Source of the DNA: Pararge aegeria
Taxonomy: Eukaryota > Arthropoda > Insecta > Lepidoptera > Nymphalidae
Length of the DNA: 64,000 nt
Reading direction: 5' to 3'
Assembly: GCF_905163445.1 (NCBI RefSeq)
Contig: NC_053181.1
Coordinates: 7,378,001 to 7,442,000 of the forward strand
Below the pieces are notes generated by a model that saw only the letters and a list, made by a program, of their open reading frames with translations, made no database searches and had not been told where the DNA came from. Both the position numbers and the translations under genes were made by a program. This document shows, one piece after another, positions 30,661-41,345 of the stretch; within the stretch, counting starts at the first letter, position 1, and every line of letters begins with the position of its first letter.

Positions 30661-31147
30661 ATTACTAGTAAAATCATGTACACAAAATTCAATTCGGATT
30701 TTTTAGTTTTCTAGTATGTAATACTATGATAAATAGTAAATAGTTTTATGCATATAAATCTGGAGTTTCGGATCAAATAAAAATGTATTTACATTTTTAC
30801 TATCGTTTATAGTACGAATACGTATTTCTTTGAAGATAAATTTGAAAAGAATAGCTTTATTCAATTTCATGTATCAAAAAAGAAATGTCAATTTTACAGC
30901 TACAGGCTTTGTGGAATAAGTGCCACAGGGTGTTTCATTTACGTGAGATTATATATTTGTGGTTTACCATCTTCTGTCTTTCTATTTATCTATATAAATC
31001 AATTGCAGTGCGCAGTTCCCGCAAAAGTTCAAAAGCAGCTAAATTTATATTTTGATATTCTTTATCTATTTGCGCATCTTATCGTTACGGCATGACACTC
31101 TTCTAGCCATCATATATCTACGACACTTTATATTAACTTCTTTCATT

Positions 31148-31596
31148 TATATATATAAAAGCCAAAGGTGACTGACTGACTGACTGATCTGTCAACGTAC
31201 AGCTCTAACCACTTGACGGATCGGGCTAAAATTTTGCACAGATAGTTATTATAATGTAGGAATTCGCTATGAAAGGGTTTTTGAAAATTACAACCCTAAG
31301 AGGTTAAATGGGGGATAAAAATCCTGGTTTTCGTAAAATCCTTCTGTTTTCAAGTTAATTCCATGAAACTTTGATTTTAGTTTTTTGAATAAAAAATACG
31401 TGTTTTATATATGTTAAAAATTACAACTCTAAAGGCATCAAGTAGGGGGTTGCAAAATTTATATGAAATTTCTGTTTCTTCTAAGTAATTTACGTGCATA
31501 TTTTTCTATTAGCAGCAAGACATTTTTTAAACCTTTGTAGTTAAAATTTACTATATCAAAAATTGAACTTGAACGAAGCCGCGGGCAAAAGCTAGT
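31148..31596 (-). mobile_element. Dispersed element ending GCGGGCAAAAGCTAGT
   Basis: TATATATATAAAAGCCAAAGGTGACTGACTGACTGA...CTAACCACTTGACGGATCGG...GTAGGAATTCGC...GAACGAAGCCGCGGGCAAAAGCTAGT is a well-known dispersed layout in Lepidoptera. Non-coding here. I assign it to the RTE-like group with reserve; a non-autonomous element of another class is possible. Confidence 0.6.
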
Positions 31597-31924
31597 TATA
31601 TTATATAACTTAAAATAAATAATATTACCTACTAACAAAATTCAATATTTCTGCTATTTGATATAAATTCTGCTTTAACGTTTGATGTTTCACATCTGCC
31701 TGGCGTCCCATGACGGCAAACTTTTTTTTGTTAGTTTGCATCGACACAGGGGTGAAATATATTTTGTATGGGAATTGCCTCTTCCGATTACTTTCAATAG
31801 ATGGCGTTCTTTGGTAGGAAGTTAAGCACGTCATCTAGTCAAAAGTAAAATACATATAAATGATTATATAGTATGTATATACTTACTCATTTATTGTATG
31901 TTATAGTATTTAGATATGTAAGTG

Positions 31925-32230
31925 TTGTTATTATATATATTAGTTTATTTTTATTTATTAATTATATTATTTAATTTTTATCTTTTTGTGTACACTAGTT
32001 TATGTATTAGCATGTAGTTATTCGCATGTATGTATTTTAATATTTGTACCACCAGCAGTCTATTCTCCTCTTCTTTTTTTTTTCTAATTCTAAGGTTGCC
32101 TGGCAGAGATCGCTATTAAGCGATAAGGCCGTCTTTTGTATTACTACTTCTTTCGATATGTTTCTGTTTTTGTTATATTTTAAATATGTTAATGTTGTGG
32201 TATACAAATAAAGAGTTTAATAATAATAAA
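31925..32230 (+). mobile_element. LINE tail D
   Basis: Same as 24029-24341 but with the intact stem ATCGCTATTAAGCGAT and AAGGCCGTC. Ends ACAAATAAAGAGTTTAATAATAATAAATAATAAT. Confidence 0.85.
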
Positions 32231-32282
32231 TAATAATAATATATATTGTTGCTATTTCTGTATATAATACTATTCTATTTTA

Positions 32283-32540
32283 AACTGGTGCTAGCCTAGT
32301 GGGCAAGACTTCGGCTTCACTTTTGAGGACACCAAGTTCGTCCCTGGCGTGCATGAGAGGAAATCTGGATGCCTGATGTGTATATGCATAATATTCTCAA
32401 AGGCGCATGTACCTTCTTACTAATTCGTATTTGGCTAGCCTTGTAGAGCTACGGCCCAAACCTTTTCATTGCGAGAATAGACCTGTGCCTTGTAGAGAGC
32501 TGGTAATCTGCTTAATAAAGCTGGTATCAAATGATGATGA
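32283..32540 (+). mobile_element. SINE-S, diverged
   Basis: GGTGCTAGCCTAGTGGGCAAGACTTCGGCTTCACTTTTG head, CCTGATGTGTATATGC, GCTGGTATCAAATGATGATG tail. Confidence 0.75.
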
Positions 32541-32837
32541 TTATACTATGAATAAAATCATACAAATTGTTAATAATGTAGAATGAAAACAAACATTTAT
32601 TCCTACTACTTATAGTTACCGAATGTAACAAAAACCTTTCCCCATTCAGCTGCGCCGAACAAAACGACGACATTCTTAGAAGTACTAAGTAGAAGAAAGC
32701 TTGAGTTACGAGAATTTATTTCGTAATGTATAGGTACTTGTTACGTCTCTTCATACAGAAATGTTGTTTGGTATAACTTCTTCACTCAGTTATTATAAAC
32801 TTTAAGGGATTATCAGCTGAATGTGATTTTTGATTCT

Positions 32838-32980
32838 TCGATTAGAGGTTGTCTGGAGGAGATCGCTCGAAGCGATAAGACCGCATTGTTTTTTCTGTTT
32901 TGTAAATTTCACCTTTCGTATTATCTTCTTTGTTTTATTATTTTCTGCAATAAAGCCTAATGGTTTATTTATCTATCCAA
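32838..32980 (+). mobile_element. LINE tail D, shorter variant
   Basis: AGAGGTTGTCTGGAGGAGATCGCTCGAAGCGATAAGACCGC stem-loop, ending CTGCAATAAAGCC...TTTATCTATCC. Confidence 0.75.
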
Positions 32981-33005
32981 TTTTTAGAGATAAACTTTAA
33001 AACAA

Positions 33006-33278
33006 GACGGTTAGATTAGCTGGGAATCGAAACTTCCATTTATATAGAAGAAAAACCTCTTACTTTTCAAAGTTATGTGCGTTCTTAAGCAATAAAAAAA
33101 TCACTGGTGTCAACGGTGAAGGACAAACATTGTGAATAAACATGCATGCCTGAGAGTTCTCCATAATGTTCTCAAAGGTTTGTGAAGTCTACCAATCCGA
33201 ACTATCGCATCATGGGAGAAGACCCGTGCCCTGGTAGTGGGCCGGTAATAGGTTGATATGATGATGATGATGATGATT
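33006..33278 (+). mobile_element. SINE-S with scrambled head
   Basis: AAGTTATGTGCGTTCTTAAG, CATGCATGCCTGAGAGTTCTCCATAATG, GATATGATGATGATGATGATGA. Its tRNA head is degenerate. Confidence 0.8.
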
Positions 33279-34080
33279 TATATAAAGTCACATGGCCACT
33301 TTCACTAAACCTAGGCAACACCTAACTCGAATGCCGAATGGTTTAGGCGATGTCAGTAGAAAAAAATGTTTCACCAACTCTCAGGTGATATCTATTGGTG
33401 AACGGTTCAGGTATGCTTATGAATCTCCTTAGATTAGGCGTAAGTTATTTAGGCCTATTATTATTGCCTAGTTCGTTGTTAGTGAAAACAACAGTGTACT
33501 ACGATGTGACAAGAAGTTTTACGTGAAAAGAGCCACTTATTAAATTCTTAGTAACTGAATGTTTGTAATAGACCGTCTCCCTACATTAACTGCCTTGCTT
33601 CCTTGTGATTTAATTAGTTTGTTTATTAATAATAACCGAAATAAGTTTATGAAATCCTATGAAAACCATTACGCGGTTGGATTAATGCGGGTTGGCGGTC
33701 TTTTCCGATTATTATCACATGTTAGTGCTAATAAGGCAAAACGTGCTTTCGAGGCATGGGTTGGATGATACTACTTTTTCGGAGATTTAAAAATGGAAAT
33801 CCCAATCAAATTTTTAGTGCAACCAGAAAATCGAACCCCCATACCTCGTGATCCATGCTAATCAACGAGGCGATTACACTTAAAATAAAAAATAAACTAA
33901 TTACTACACAAGTTAAACGTATACAAAATAAACATAAACGCATAAATAAATCATAATGGACATTTATATAATTTTTATCCAAGTCGTTTAGGGGTTAGCC
34001 GTAATAATGCATTCTAAAAACACATTTAATGAATTCAGAATTAGGTAAAGGTAATTCAATTACGGTGTATGCACCAAAGC
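33279..34080. other. Gene-free stretch upstream of the candidate promoter
   Basis: No repeat recognised. Includes a 69-codon open frame at 33559-33768 of doubtful coding value. Confidence 0.4.
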
Positions 34081-34248
34081 GGGCGCCGGCTGAGCTCCAG
34101 CAAAAACAGCTTTTGACAGCTTGGCTTTGGAGCTTATGCGAAAATTTATAGAAAATTGCATGGAACACGCGTTGCGCTCGTAGGGTGCGCGGGAAATATC
34201 GGGGGGTGTATATTTAGAAAGCTTCAGGCCGTAGACCGCCGACAGTCT
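34081..34248 (+). promoter_or_regulatory. Candidate core promoter, CpG-rich
   Basis: A repeat-free GC-rich island in AT-rich DNA. TATATTTA at 34209-34216 lies 35 bp before ACAGTC (34242-34247), which fits the arthropod initiator (CA+1GT type). GC-rich blocks (GCGGGCGCCGGC, CGTTGCGCTCGTAGGGTGCGCG) precede the box. The direction is set by the consensus plus-strand donor downstream. Inference from motifs only. Confidence 0.5.
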
Positions 34249-34519
34249 ACGTTACACTTGCGAGCGGAGCGCACGTCTCTCGGCCCTCTCTCCCGGACAT
34301 CGATGCACGCCCGATCCTCGTAATTAACATAAATGGAAAATAATTAATACGGTTCTAATTTTGTGTTCTGTGCCCCGAACTGGATTTGGACGTGTTTGTG
34401 CTACGACGTCGTACAATTTGCTAGACCGGGTGACTGTTGTATGGTAATCTAATAACTGCCGCTTCCCTGTGTGAATGGACTCTTATTGAAAATTGAAGCT
34501 ATTTGTATGCGAGTTAAAG
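34244..34519 (+). other. Candidate non-coding first exon
   Basis: From the presumed initiator to a strong donor AAAG|GTACGT (34520). CpG-rich, with several short upstream ATGs (34303, 34333, 34440, 34475, 34507), no long frame; only the ATG at 34507 stays open into the donor. Spliced to an unknown downstream exon. Which gene it belongs to cannot be told. Confidence 0.45.
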
Positions 34520-37500
34520 GTACGTGCAACTGTTAATTATTGCTATTAATGCTCCATATCAGCGGTTTCAATCAACCATTTCACTCTTTCGTTTCATTGT
34601 GTTGTTAGTTGTAGCGCGTATCAGAATTTTTTATTACCTTATTATCTCTATTTCAATTTATTTATCGTTGGGGTCACTTTGTTAGGTTTATCAATTATTG
34701 GACATTGACACGTGTTTTTATGAAACGATAGCGGTAAACGTAAAAAAAGGTTGAAAAGACAAACAACTCTGAATTATTGACTCGCCATAAAAACCACTTA
34801 AACTTTCTGTTTGTCTACTGAACTCACTTTTCTGTTAGTACTTAGAACTATAACTTCCTTATTTCTTTCAAAGTCTTTCCGAACGGTCGTAAATTAGTGT
34901 TGACATGACGGGTGACACTTGATACACAAAAAAAGGTAATACGAACAGGAAATATTCGTAAAACGTTACATGATTTATAGAGCATTACGTGAATAGGCCG
35001 TATCGCAAATGTGACGGGTAAGATGTTTATTGCTGTATCTTTTTCATGTTGAAACATTAGATGCCCGGTCAGTGAGCAGGCCGGTGAAGTGAGGCATGCG
35101 AAGAATTTCCACTTTACGGACATTGCCCGACAGGAAAATTCGCCTTTAGATATTTACAAAAACTCGACGTAAGGTTTCTCGGGGTGCGTGAGAAGGTTTA
35201 TTTACTTTGCTCACTGTTTGATTTTTTGTATATGTTACTGTAAATAAAAGGATCTGTTATAAACATGTTATCTACCTAGAGCCATAGAAGTGATTGAAAT
35301 TGATAGTATTCAATATTATTTATTAAGTTTAAATTATCCTGAACATATTTTGAAATTAGCGATGAATGACTTATTTGTACATTCATACGAAAAGAGGTCG
35401 CATTTGTTATTCGGATTAAGAAACATATTTGGATTAAGCCTCGTATTTTTGCCCTCAATTGTAGATATACAATGCAATCTTTTCTTGTTTATAAGGGGTT
35501 ATGAAATGGCATAAGTCTCTGGATTTTCAAAAGATTAAGTATACAGATTATACTAAAATCACTGCGATCCATTGATTTGTGAAAGAAGGAAAGATGCAAA
35601 AAGACACTCTCGCAACAACACATGTTCCTCTCTGTAGAAGTCGGCAGTAAGCTTCGTATACTCCTATGTATAACACACATGGTGATTAGGATCAACGGCA
35701 CGCCACATCAGAATGTAAAAATAAAAAAATAAAAAGAATATATTATCTGTGCAAAGTTTTTGTCGCTATGTGTTGTATGGTCTCTATTTGGATTTGAGTC
35801 TTTTTAGATACCCCTCCAATGACAAAAACGTTAGATAGGTACTCTTAGTTATACAGCGTTCCAATACGAAGTGCCAGAAACAGTGTTCAAGCACTTTGTA
35901 TTGAATCCACCACCACTTAGCAAACAACGTCTAACTTGAAATCGTATCAATGTAAGAAATATAGCTCGCAATAATATAATAATTTTGCGGGTACAATACT
36001 TGTGTAGGCAACGTGTGCACTGAACCATTTTTTTAAGTAGGTGGGTAGTACAGGCGGTGTCTTTCTTGCTTTATAAAACACTGTCGGGCTTCATTCACAA
36101 GAGCTTTCCAAGCAAAAAATCGTCAGAAGTGTTCCACATTGCAGACGTGTATGAGATTTGTGCTAAACGAAATTCTCTCTGTAACAATTTTTAAAATGCT
36201 CGAAACAGGAAATGTTTCTCTTCCTTGCATGAACGCATATGGCAATGGAACGTTTTATTATTTTTGTAAACAAAGTGTTTTCAACGTACCTACTATTTTA
36301 CTAAAGACTCTATCAAAGAATCGATTATTTAAACTTAGATCTCCTAGAATATTCCTATTAATGTTTAAGGTGTCAAATACAGGTTGAAAGTCAGTATGGC
36401 ATAAATATAAACTATAGTTTTTAATATTGAAAAAAATGTTAAAGGTTATCTCGTTATGACCTTTCTGCTCGTTCATAAGAAATACTTACATTCGAAGAAG
36501 ATTAAAAAAACTTGCTCTCAGTAACTAAATTATTTGCGCTAAACCTTTAGAACATAGTTGTAACCGCGTTGAATAAACACGAATTTTACTAAACATAAAA
36601 TTCCGAGCCGCTCCTCTGATTTTTTTAAAAGTTAATTTTAAAGTAACCTGTATCAAGTATCTGTATTTCGTCTTAGACAACACTGAAATCCTTTGTTGGG
36701 ATGGGTATATGCTTTTACAACATGATACTGAAGGTAATAATATATCTACCTTTATCTAAGTTTAAACTATGTATTAAAACACTTTTAATCAATCGTACTA
36801 CACGGTTGATAAATTCCTAACGACAAGGCTGCTTAGAAGCAGTTGCTCCGCCCTCATAAAATATTGTTAAACTGCAAAATGATGTTGAAAAAGAGCAATC
36901 TGCTGAGGTTCTTTGTAGAATTCAGGCTTCTGTTTCTACAAACATGCCGACTTCAAAAGAGCTTTAAACTTTAAGTGGAACAAGTGATTTTTACTTTATA
37001 ATACGACACACCATACAAATTGTTGCACTAAAACATTATATCGTTTAAAGACGATATAAAATGATTTCGCCTTAAGATTTAATAGTCGCTCGGGACGCTC
37101 TGTATACTATTACCACCAATTAGTCGGTACAAGGCGGTTTACTTTGATAGCCGGCGGTAAGACGATTGTAAACAGTAAATTGATCTGACCAGACCGCCCT
37201 GGAGTCACCTCTAGCTCACCGAGTTTTATATCGACTCTATAAAGATCATTAAAAACTTGAAATTACTACTTAATACGGTCGTTATTTTCGTTTGGTACTT
37301 ACTTGTTTATGAGAATAAATCATATTTCTGATAGGTCACCAACTCTTTTCACTAAATCATTAAAAATTTTCACTAAAGAAGTGGGGTAAAAATTAAACCT
37401 ATGTTAAAGATAAGGCTTAGTTACACATTTAGGCGACCTATTCCAATTTGGGTATCAATGTCACGCTCGCCAAGAGAAGCAATATAAAACCTCAATAGCA

Positions 37501-37549
37501 GCTTTATTTTAGTGGCTTTTAGCAACAACAAAAGACTTCAACGGTCAAA
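34520..37549. other. Gene-free stretch (possible first intron)
   Basis: No recognised repeats or exons. Open frames of 60-90 codons at 34.85-35.12 and 36.14-36.39 kb have no domain and low complexity. Unusually repeat-poor for this window. Confidence 0.45.
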
Positions 37550-37640
37550 GCAGCCCACTAGACCAGACCAGAGAAAATTCCGAAATTGCCCCCACCGATT
37601 ACCGAACTCGGGACCTCCCACTTATAACACCGCAGCAGTC
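37550..37640 (-). mobile_element. SINE-C head fragment
   Basis: CACTAGACCAGACCAGAGAA, CGGGACCTCCCACTTATAAC: complement of the SINE-C head. Confidence 0.7.
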
Positions 37641-37706
37641 TACGCCAGTATTGTGCATATCCGCGATAAGGATAATAATCTCGAAAATTCCTTCAATTCA
37701 TTGCTT

Positions 37707-37977
37707 TGACGGCCGACTGGAGCAGTGGGCAGCGACTCTGCTTTCTGAGTCCAAGGCCGTGGGTTCGATTCCCACAACTGGAAAATGTTTGTGTGATGAG
37801 CATTAAGTGTTTTTCAGTGTCTGGGTGTTTATATGTATTTTCTAAGTATTTATGTATATATAATTCATAAAAATATTCATCAGTCATCTTAGTACCCATA
37901 ACACAAGCTACGCTTACTACGGGGCTAGGTGGCGATGTGTGTATTGTTGTAGTATATTTATTTATTTATTTATTTGT
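37707..37977 (+). mobile_element. SINE-A, full length
   Basis: TTTGACGGCCGACTGGAGCAGTGGGCAGCGACTCTGC head, B box GTGGGTTCGATTCCCAC, full body, (TTTA)n tail. One of the least diverged copies. Confidence 0.92.
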
Positions 37978-38597
37978 TGCTGCGTGTAAAAATAATCGAC
38001 CAATACTTTCGCAATTCATAATATCAGTAGTGATAGGGTTTATATAACAGTACAATGTGTAATATCATAATGATAATAGGTGTACTATACATGTTATCGA
38101 TTAATAACGCTCTTGAAATCACCAATTAACGCTGCGTAACTAAATCGATAGAATCTTAATAATAAATGAACCAATTAGTTGGCTTAGTGTTATGTTGATG
38201 AACCGGCATGAATTATGTAACTACCCACTACCTACAGGCTAAGGGTTAATGAAGAAGGAATATTGCGGAAGCTTTGCGTTGCGTTGCCTTTTATTTGTTT
38301 ATTCTGGTTGCTGATTGCTTATAATTAGCTATTCCGTTGAACATTGAACAATTATATAAAAACTTTGTAGGCATTTTCCTTTTTTCTTATCTGTCGTATA
38401 ATATAAAAACACCATATAAACACTCTGCGTTACTTTACAGTGTAAAGCTTCTTTTATAAATAAAGAAGAACAAGCGTGCTAAACTAAACAAAAGAAAATA
38501 AAATAAAAATATCGATTGACGACCACTGCTATACATAGTTCATTTGTAGGGAGTTCCAAAATCTTGGGCCGCTTTCTTCCAGCGGCTTCCAGCGACT

Positions 38598-39080
38598 CTA
38601 AGAGTTCTTCAGAATGTTTTTATAGGCGTGTGAAGACCACCAATCCGCACTTAGCTAGCGTGGCGAGCGGACTGTGGCCTAAACACTTCTCATTCTTATT
38701 TATTTATTCTATTTATACACTTTATTTGTACACCACAAATAGGAAAAAAAAAACAATGGACACAACAAAAATAAACCTAAAAAGTAGGATACAAAGGGCG
38801 GCCTTATCGCTTATTAGCGATCTCTTCCAGGCAACCTTAGGATTAGGAAAACCAAGGGAAACCGGTTGGTGGGGTGTATTATTATAAAACACATACATAC
38901 GAACAATAACACACTAATACTTATCAAGATTACACACATAAAATACTAATAATAATAAATATAAAAAATAATAAACTAATTATACTAAAACATACTTAAA
39001 TATGAGTAAGAGTTAATCACTGTCGTCTTAGTCTTGATTCTTAAAGGAGACCTAAGTCCTTTAGTGTGCCGCTAATGATG
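38598..39080 (+). mobile_element. SINE-S split by a LINE tail
   Basis: Left part ends AACACTTCTC|ATTCTTA (38692-38698) and right part resumes ATTCTTA|AAGGAGACC (39037-). The 7-bp ATTCTTA repeat is the target duplication. Confidence 0.85.
38699..39036 (-). mobile_element. LINE tail D inserted in SINE-S
   Basis: 338 bp, reverse complement: stem GCGGCCTTATCGCTTATTAGCGATCTCTTCC, then GGCAACCTTAGGATTAGG. The flanking SINE fixes both ends, so this defines the length of this truncated copy; it ends in an AATAAA-rich tail on the minus strand. Confidence 0.85.
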
Positions 39081-39737
39081 ATAAAGTTTATTCCTCGGAC
39101 TACACCTTATATCGGAAAAATATAGAGTTCTTGCAGAAGTAACATATACAACTGTAGCTGGTTTTTCCAATCTCTGGATTTAAATTTGAAGTTCACTCGG
39201 TAGATTCGTTGCCATCTGCTAGTATATAAGCCTTAGTTTAGGTGATTGCCTTTTGTAATTATAGCGTTGTTTATGATATTACTGTTAATTGGAGCCGTTA
39301 AAATAATTCACGTCGAATTGTGGTAGAATATTCCAATTAAAAATGTAATATCTTGTAAAAGGTTGTGAAGATTCCGTTAATAATCATTAGAAGTTCTATT
39401 TACTTTATGCTTTTGTTTAAATGTAGTACATTGTTATAGTGTTGGAAACGCTGTTAATTAATTTGCTTATAATAAAAGATAACGAGGCAAATCTGTTGGT
39501 ACGGTGTTATTTATAATTTACTAGCGGTTAACCGCGATTTTATCCGCTTTAATTATGAGTTTTTGAAAATTACGCAGAAATCCTTTATTTTCAGTGGATA
39601 AAATGTATTCTATGGCCGTTTCCAGAAATAATGCAAATTATTCCTTTGTGTAATGTCACCGACATAAGTAAATCAGTCAAGCCCTGCATAGGTAACAGAT
39701 ACATTTTTTTTTAATCCTCCGGTTAACTTCGTTTTTC
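39081..39737. other. Gene-free stretch
   Basis: AT-rich; nothing recognised. Confidence 0.5.
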
Positions 39738-39888
39738 AGGGATTAAAATTATCCTATGTCCATCTCCAGGATGCAAGCTTTATGTGTGCCAAATTTCATG
39801 AGGATCGCATCAAGGGTTGAGTCGAACATCGGTAACAAACAAACACACTTAACCATTTGTAATTTATTAGAACTATGGATATTATAGC
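39738..39888 (+). mobile_element. RTE-like 3' end
   Basis: GGGATTAAAATTATCCTATG, CATCTCCAGGATGCAAGCTT, GTGCCAAATTTCATGAGGATCG, AACAAACAAACACAC. Confidence 0.7.
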
Positions 39889-40149
39889 AGTCTATATTAA
39901 ATAAGATAGGTACAGAAGCTGGATTAACAAGCAAGGTGGAGTTTGACCCGACGCAGTCTCCATGTAATCCGCACTCCGCGAAAGGCGTTAAAAGTTTCAA
40001 ACAAACTCTAAACTTCGTTCTTACATTCATAAACATTTTACTTTGCGAACTCCCGACCTGATCCAGCACACTTAATATTTCACGCCTAAAACATTTGAAA
40101 ACTGTTTCCTTTGAATTTGTCGTCGTCAAGTTTTATAGACTCGTCATTA

Positions 40150-40255
40150 ACAGCCGCAAGTCCACTGATGGACAGGATGGATAAGGCTTTCCAAGAGCGC
40201 GCCATCCCATATAGTTTCTCCTCCTTTCTCATTCAGTCACTTGCAGCCTCTTAGT
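40150..40255 (-). mobile_element. LINE 3'-end fragment
   Basis: The reverse complement reads GGATGGCGCGCTCTTGGAAAGCC...CATCAGTGGAC, the common ...CTTGGAAAGGCCTATGTCCAGCAGTGGAC retroelement end. Confidence 0.6.
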
Positions 40256-40301
40256 TTTTTCTATGGTAATAATTGACGGAACAGGCTGATGTAGAAATAA
40301 G

Positions 40302-40303
<2 letters not shown>

Positions 40304-40349
<46 letters not shown>
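40304..40349. repeat. (AT)n microsatellite, about 23 units
   Basis: Uninterrupted TA/AT dinucleotide run inside the tandem repeat; likely polymorphic. Confidence 0.98.
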
Positions 40350-40356
<7 letters not shown>

Positions 40357-40499
40357 AAAGTTTTCGCAGAGCTTACGCGGAACACAACCTGCGACGTGCC
40401 GCACTGTGTCCGGCAACCTGAGGCGTAGGTGTTAAGTCTCATGTGCCTGTAGAAATAAGCAATGAATAGTTTTTGCAGAGCATACACTAAACACAATCT

Positions 40500-40811
40500 T
40501 ACACACATACACACACACATCTTTAATATGTTATGTTTAATATATACTATGTTTTATGTTTATTTTATGTTTATTTTATGTTTATTTTATGTTAATTTAG
40601 TTTTAAATCCTAATATTTCACTAATGTTTGTTGTACCACCTACTAATTTCGTATAGCATTTTCTTGTATGCCTTTGGTTGCCTGGAAGAGATCGCTATTT
40701 AGCGATAAGGCCGCCAAATTGTGCGTTCTACCTTATTGTGCTGTTGTATTTGTATCTCTGTAAATTTTCTCTGTGGTGTACAATAAAAGTGTATTCATTC
40801 ATTCATTCATT
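40500..40811 (+). mobile_element. LINE tail D with (CATT)n end, clean insertion
   Basis: Flanked by CACAATCT at 40492-40499 and 40812-40819. Contains TTTTATGTTTA repeats (40552-40594), the stem GATCGCTATTTAGCGAT, and ACAATAAAAGTGTATTCATT. The other tandem-repeat unit shows the empty site (ACACAACCTGCGACGTG). Confidence 0.9.
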
Positions 40812-41078
40812 CACAATCTACAACGTGCCGCACTGTGTCCGGCAAACTGAGGCGTAGGTGCTTAGCCTCAAATGAAGAAATAGGCAATAAATAGTACTTC
40901 GTTCTACGACGGTCGAGGTCTGTCACAGACAGCTCTACTAACACTAATCTTAAGATCGTATATCCAACGAGGTCCAATTATTCAAGTTAGTACTGTATTG
41001 GAAACGTGAAGTGATGTTACATGTCATTTGCAGTTCAGCTTCATATGAATCTACATGAGCTTAGAAATTTAGATATTA

Positions 41079-41285
41079 TATACTAAATGCGTAAGCATGT
41101 TTGTTTGTTTGTTAGTCCTTACTTTACGCCCTAACTAAGCAACCAATTGATATCATCATCATCATCATAGAGTTAGTTGAATGGACTGAGTGTATGCTAC
41201 TTTTTATCCCAGAAAAACAAACGGTTCCCCCGGAACCCGGTTGAAAATAAAGCCGTAATAAACGCGGAAAAAGAACAACCAGCGG
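41079..41285 (-). mobile_element. RTE-like 3' end with internal (ATC)n
   Basis: AAATGCGTAAGCATGTTTG, CTTACTTTACGCCCTAACTAAGC, TTTTTATCCCAGAAAAACAAACGG. A TATCATCATCATCATCAT tract at 41151-41169 breaks the usual AATTGACTTGATTTTT segment. Confidence 0.7.
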
Positions 41286-41292
41286 ATTTGAA

Positions 41293-41335
41293 TTTGTAAA
41301 TGGTATATTGAAATAAACCGTGCTATTCAATATAC
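41293..41335. repeat. 17-bp inverted repeat, one mismatch
   Basis: GTAAATGGTATATTGAA and TTCAATATACCACTTAC separated by about 13 bases, directly after the RTE relic. Confidence 0.85.
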
Positions 41336-41345
41336 CACTTACAAT

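Larger units (their letters stand above)
40288..40890 (+). repeat. Interrupted approximately 160-bp tandem repeat
   Basis: The motif GTAGAAATAAGCAAT starts units at about 40291 and 40449, with a GAAGAAATAGGCAAT variant at about 40874; GACGTGCCGCACTGTGTCCGGCAA and GAGGCGTAGGTG recur at 40391 and 40824. Unit 1 has an (AT)n expansion and unit 2 a LINE insertion. Confidence 0.82.

Noticed and set aside
34507..34519. Start codon of the gene at the orphan promoter
   Set aside because: It is open into the donor, but joining directly to 61841 gives a stop within a dozen codons, so coding status cannot be claimed.
39749..40129. 126-codon minus-strand open frame
   Set aside because: One third lies in an RTE-like 3' end; the remainder has no recognised domain, splice signals or start context.
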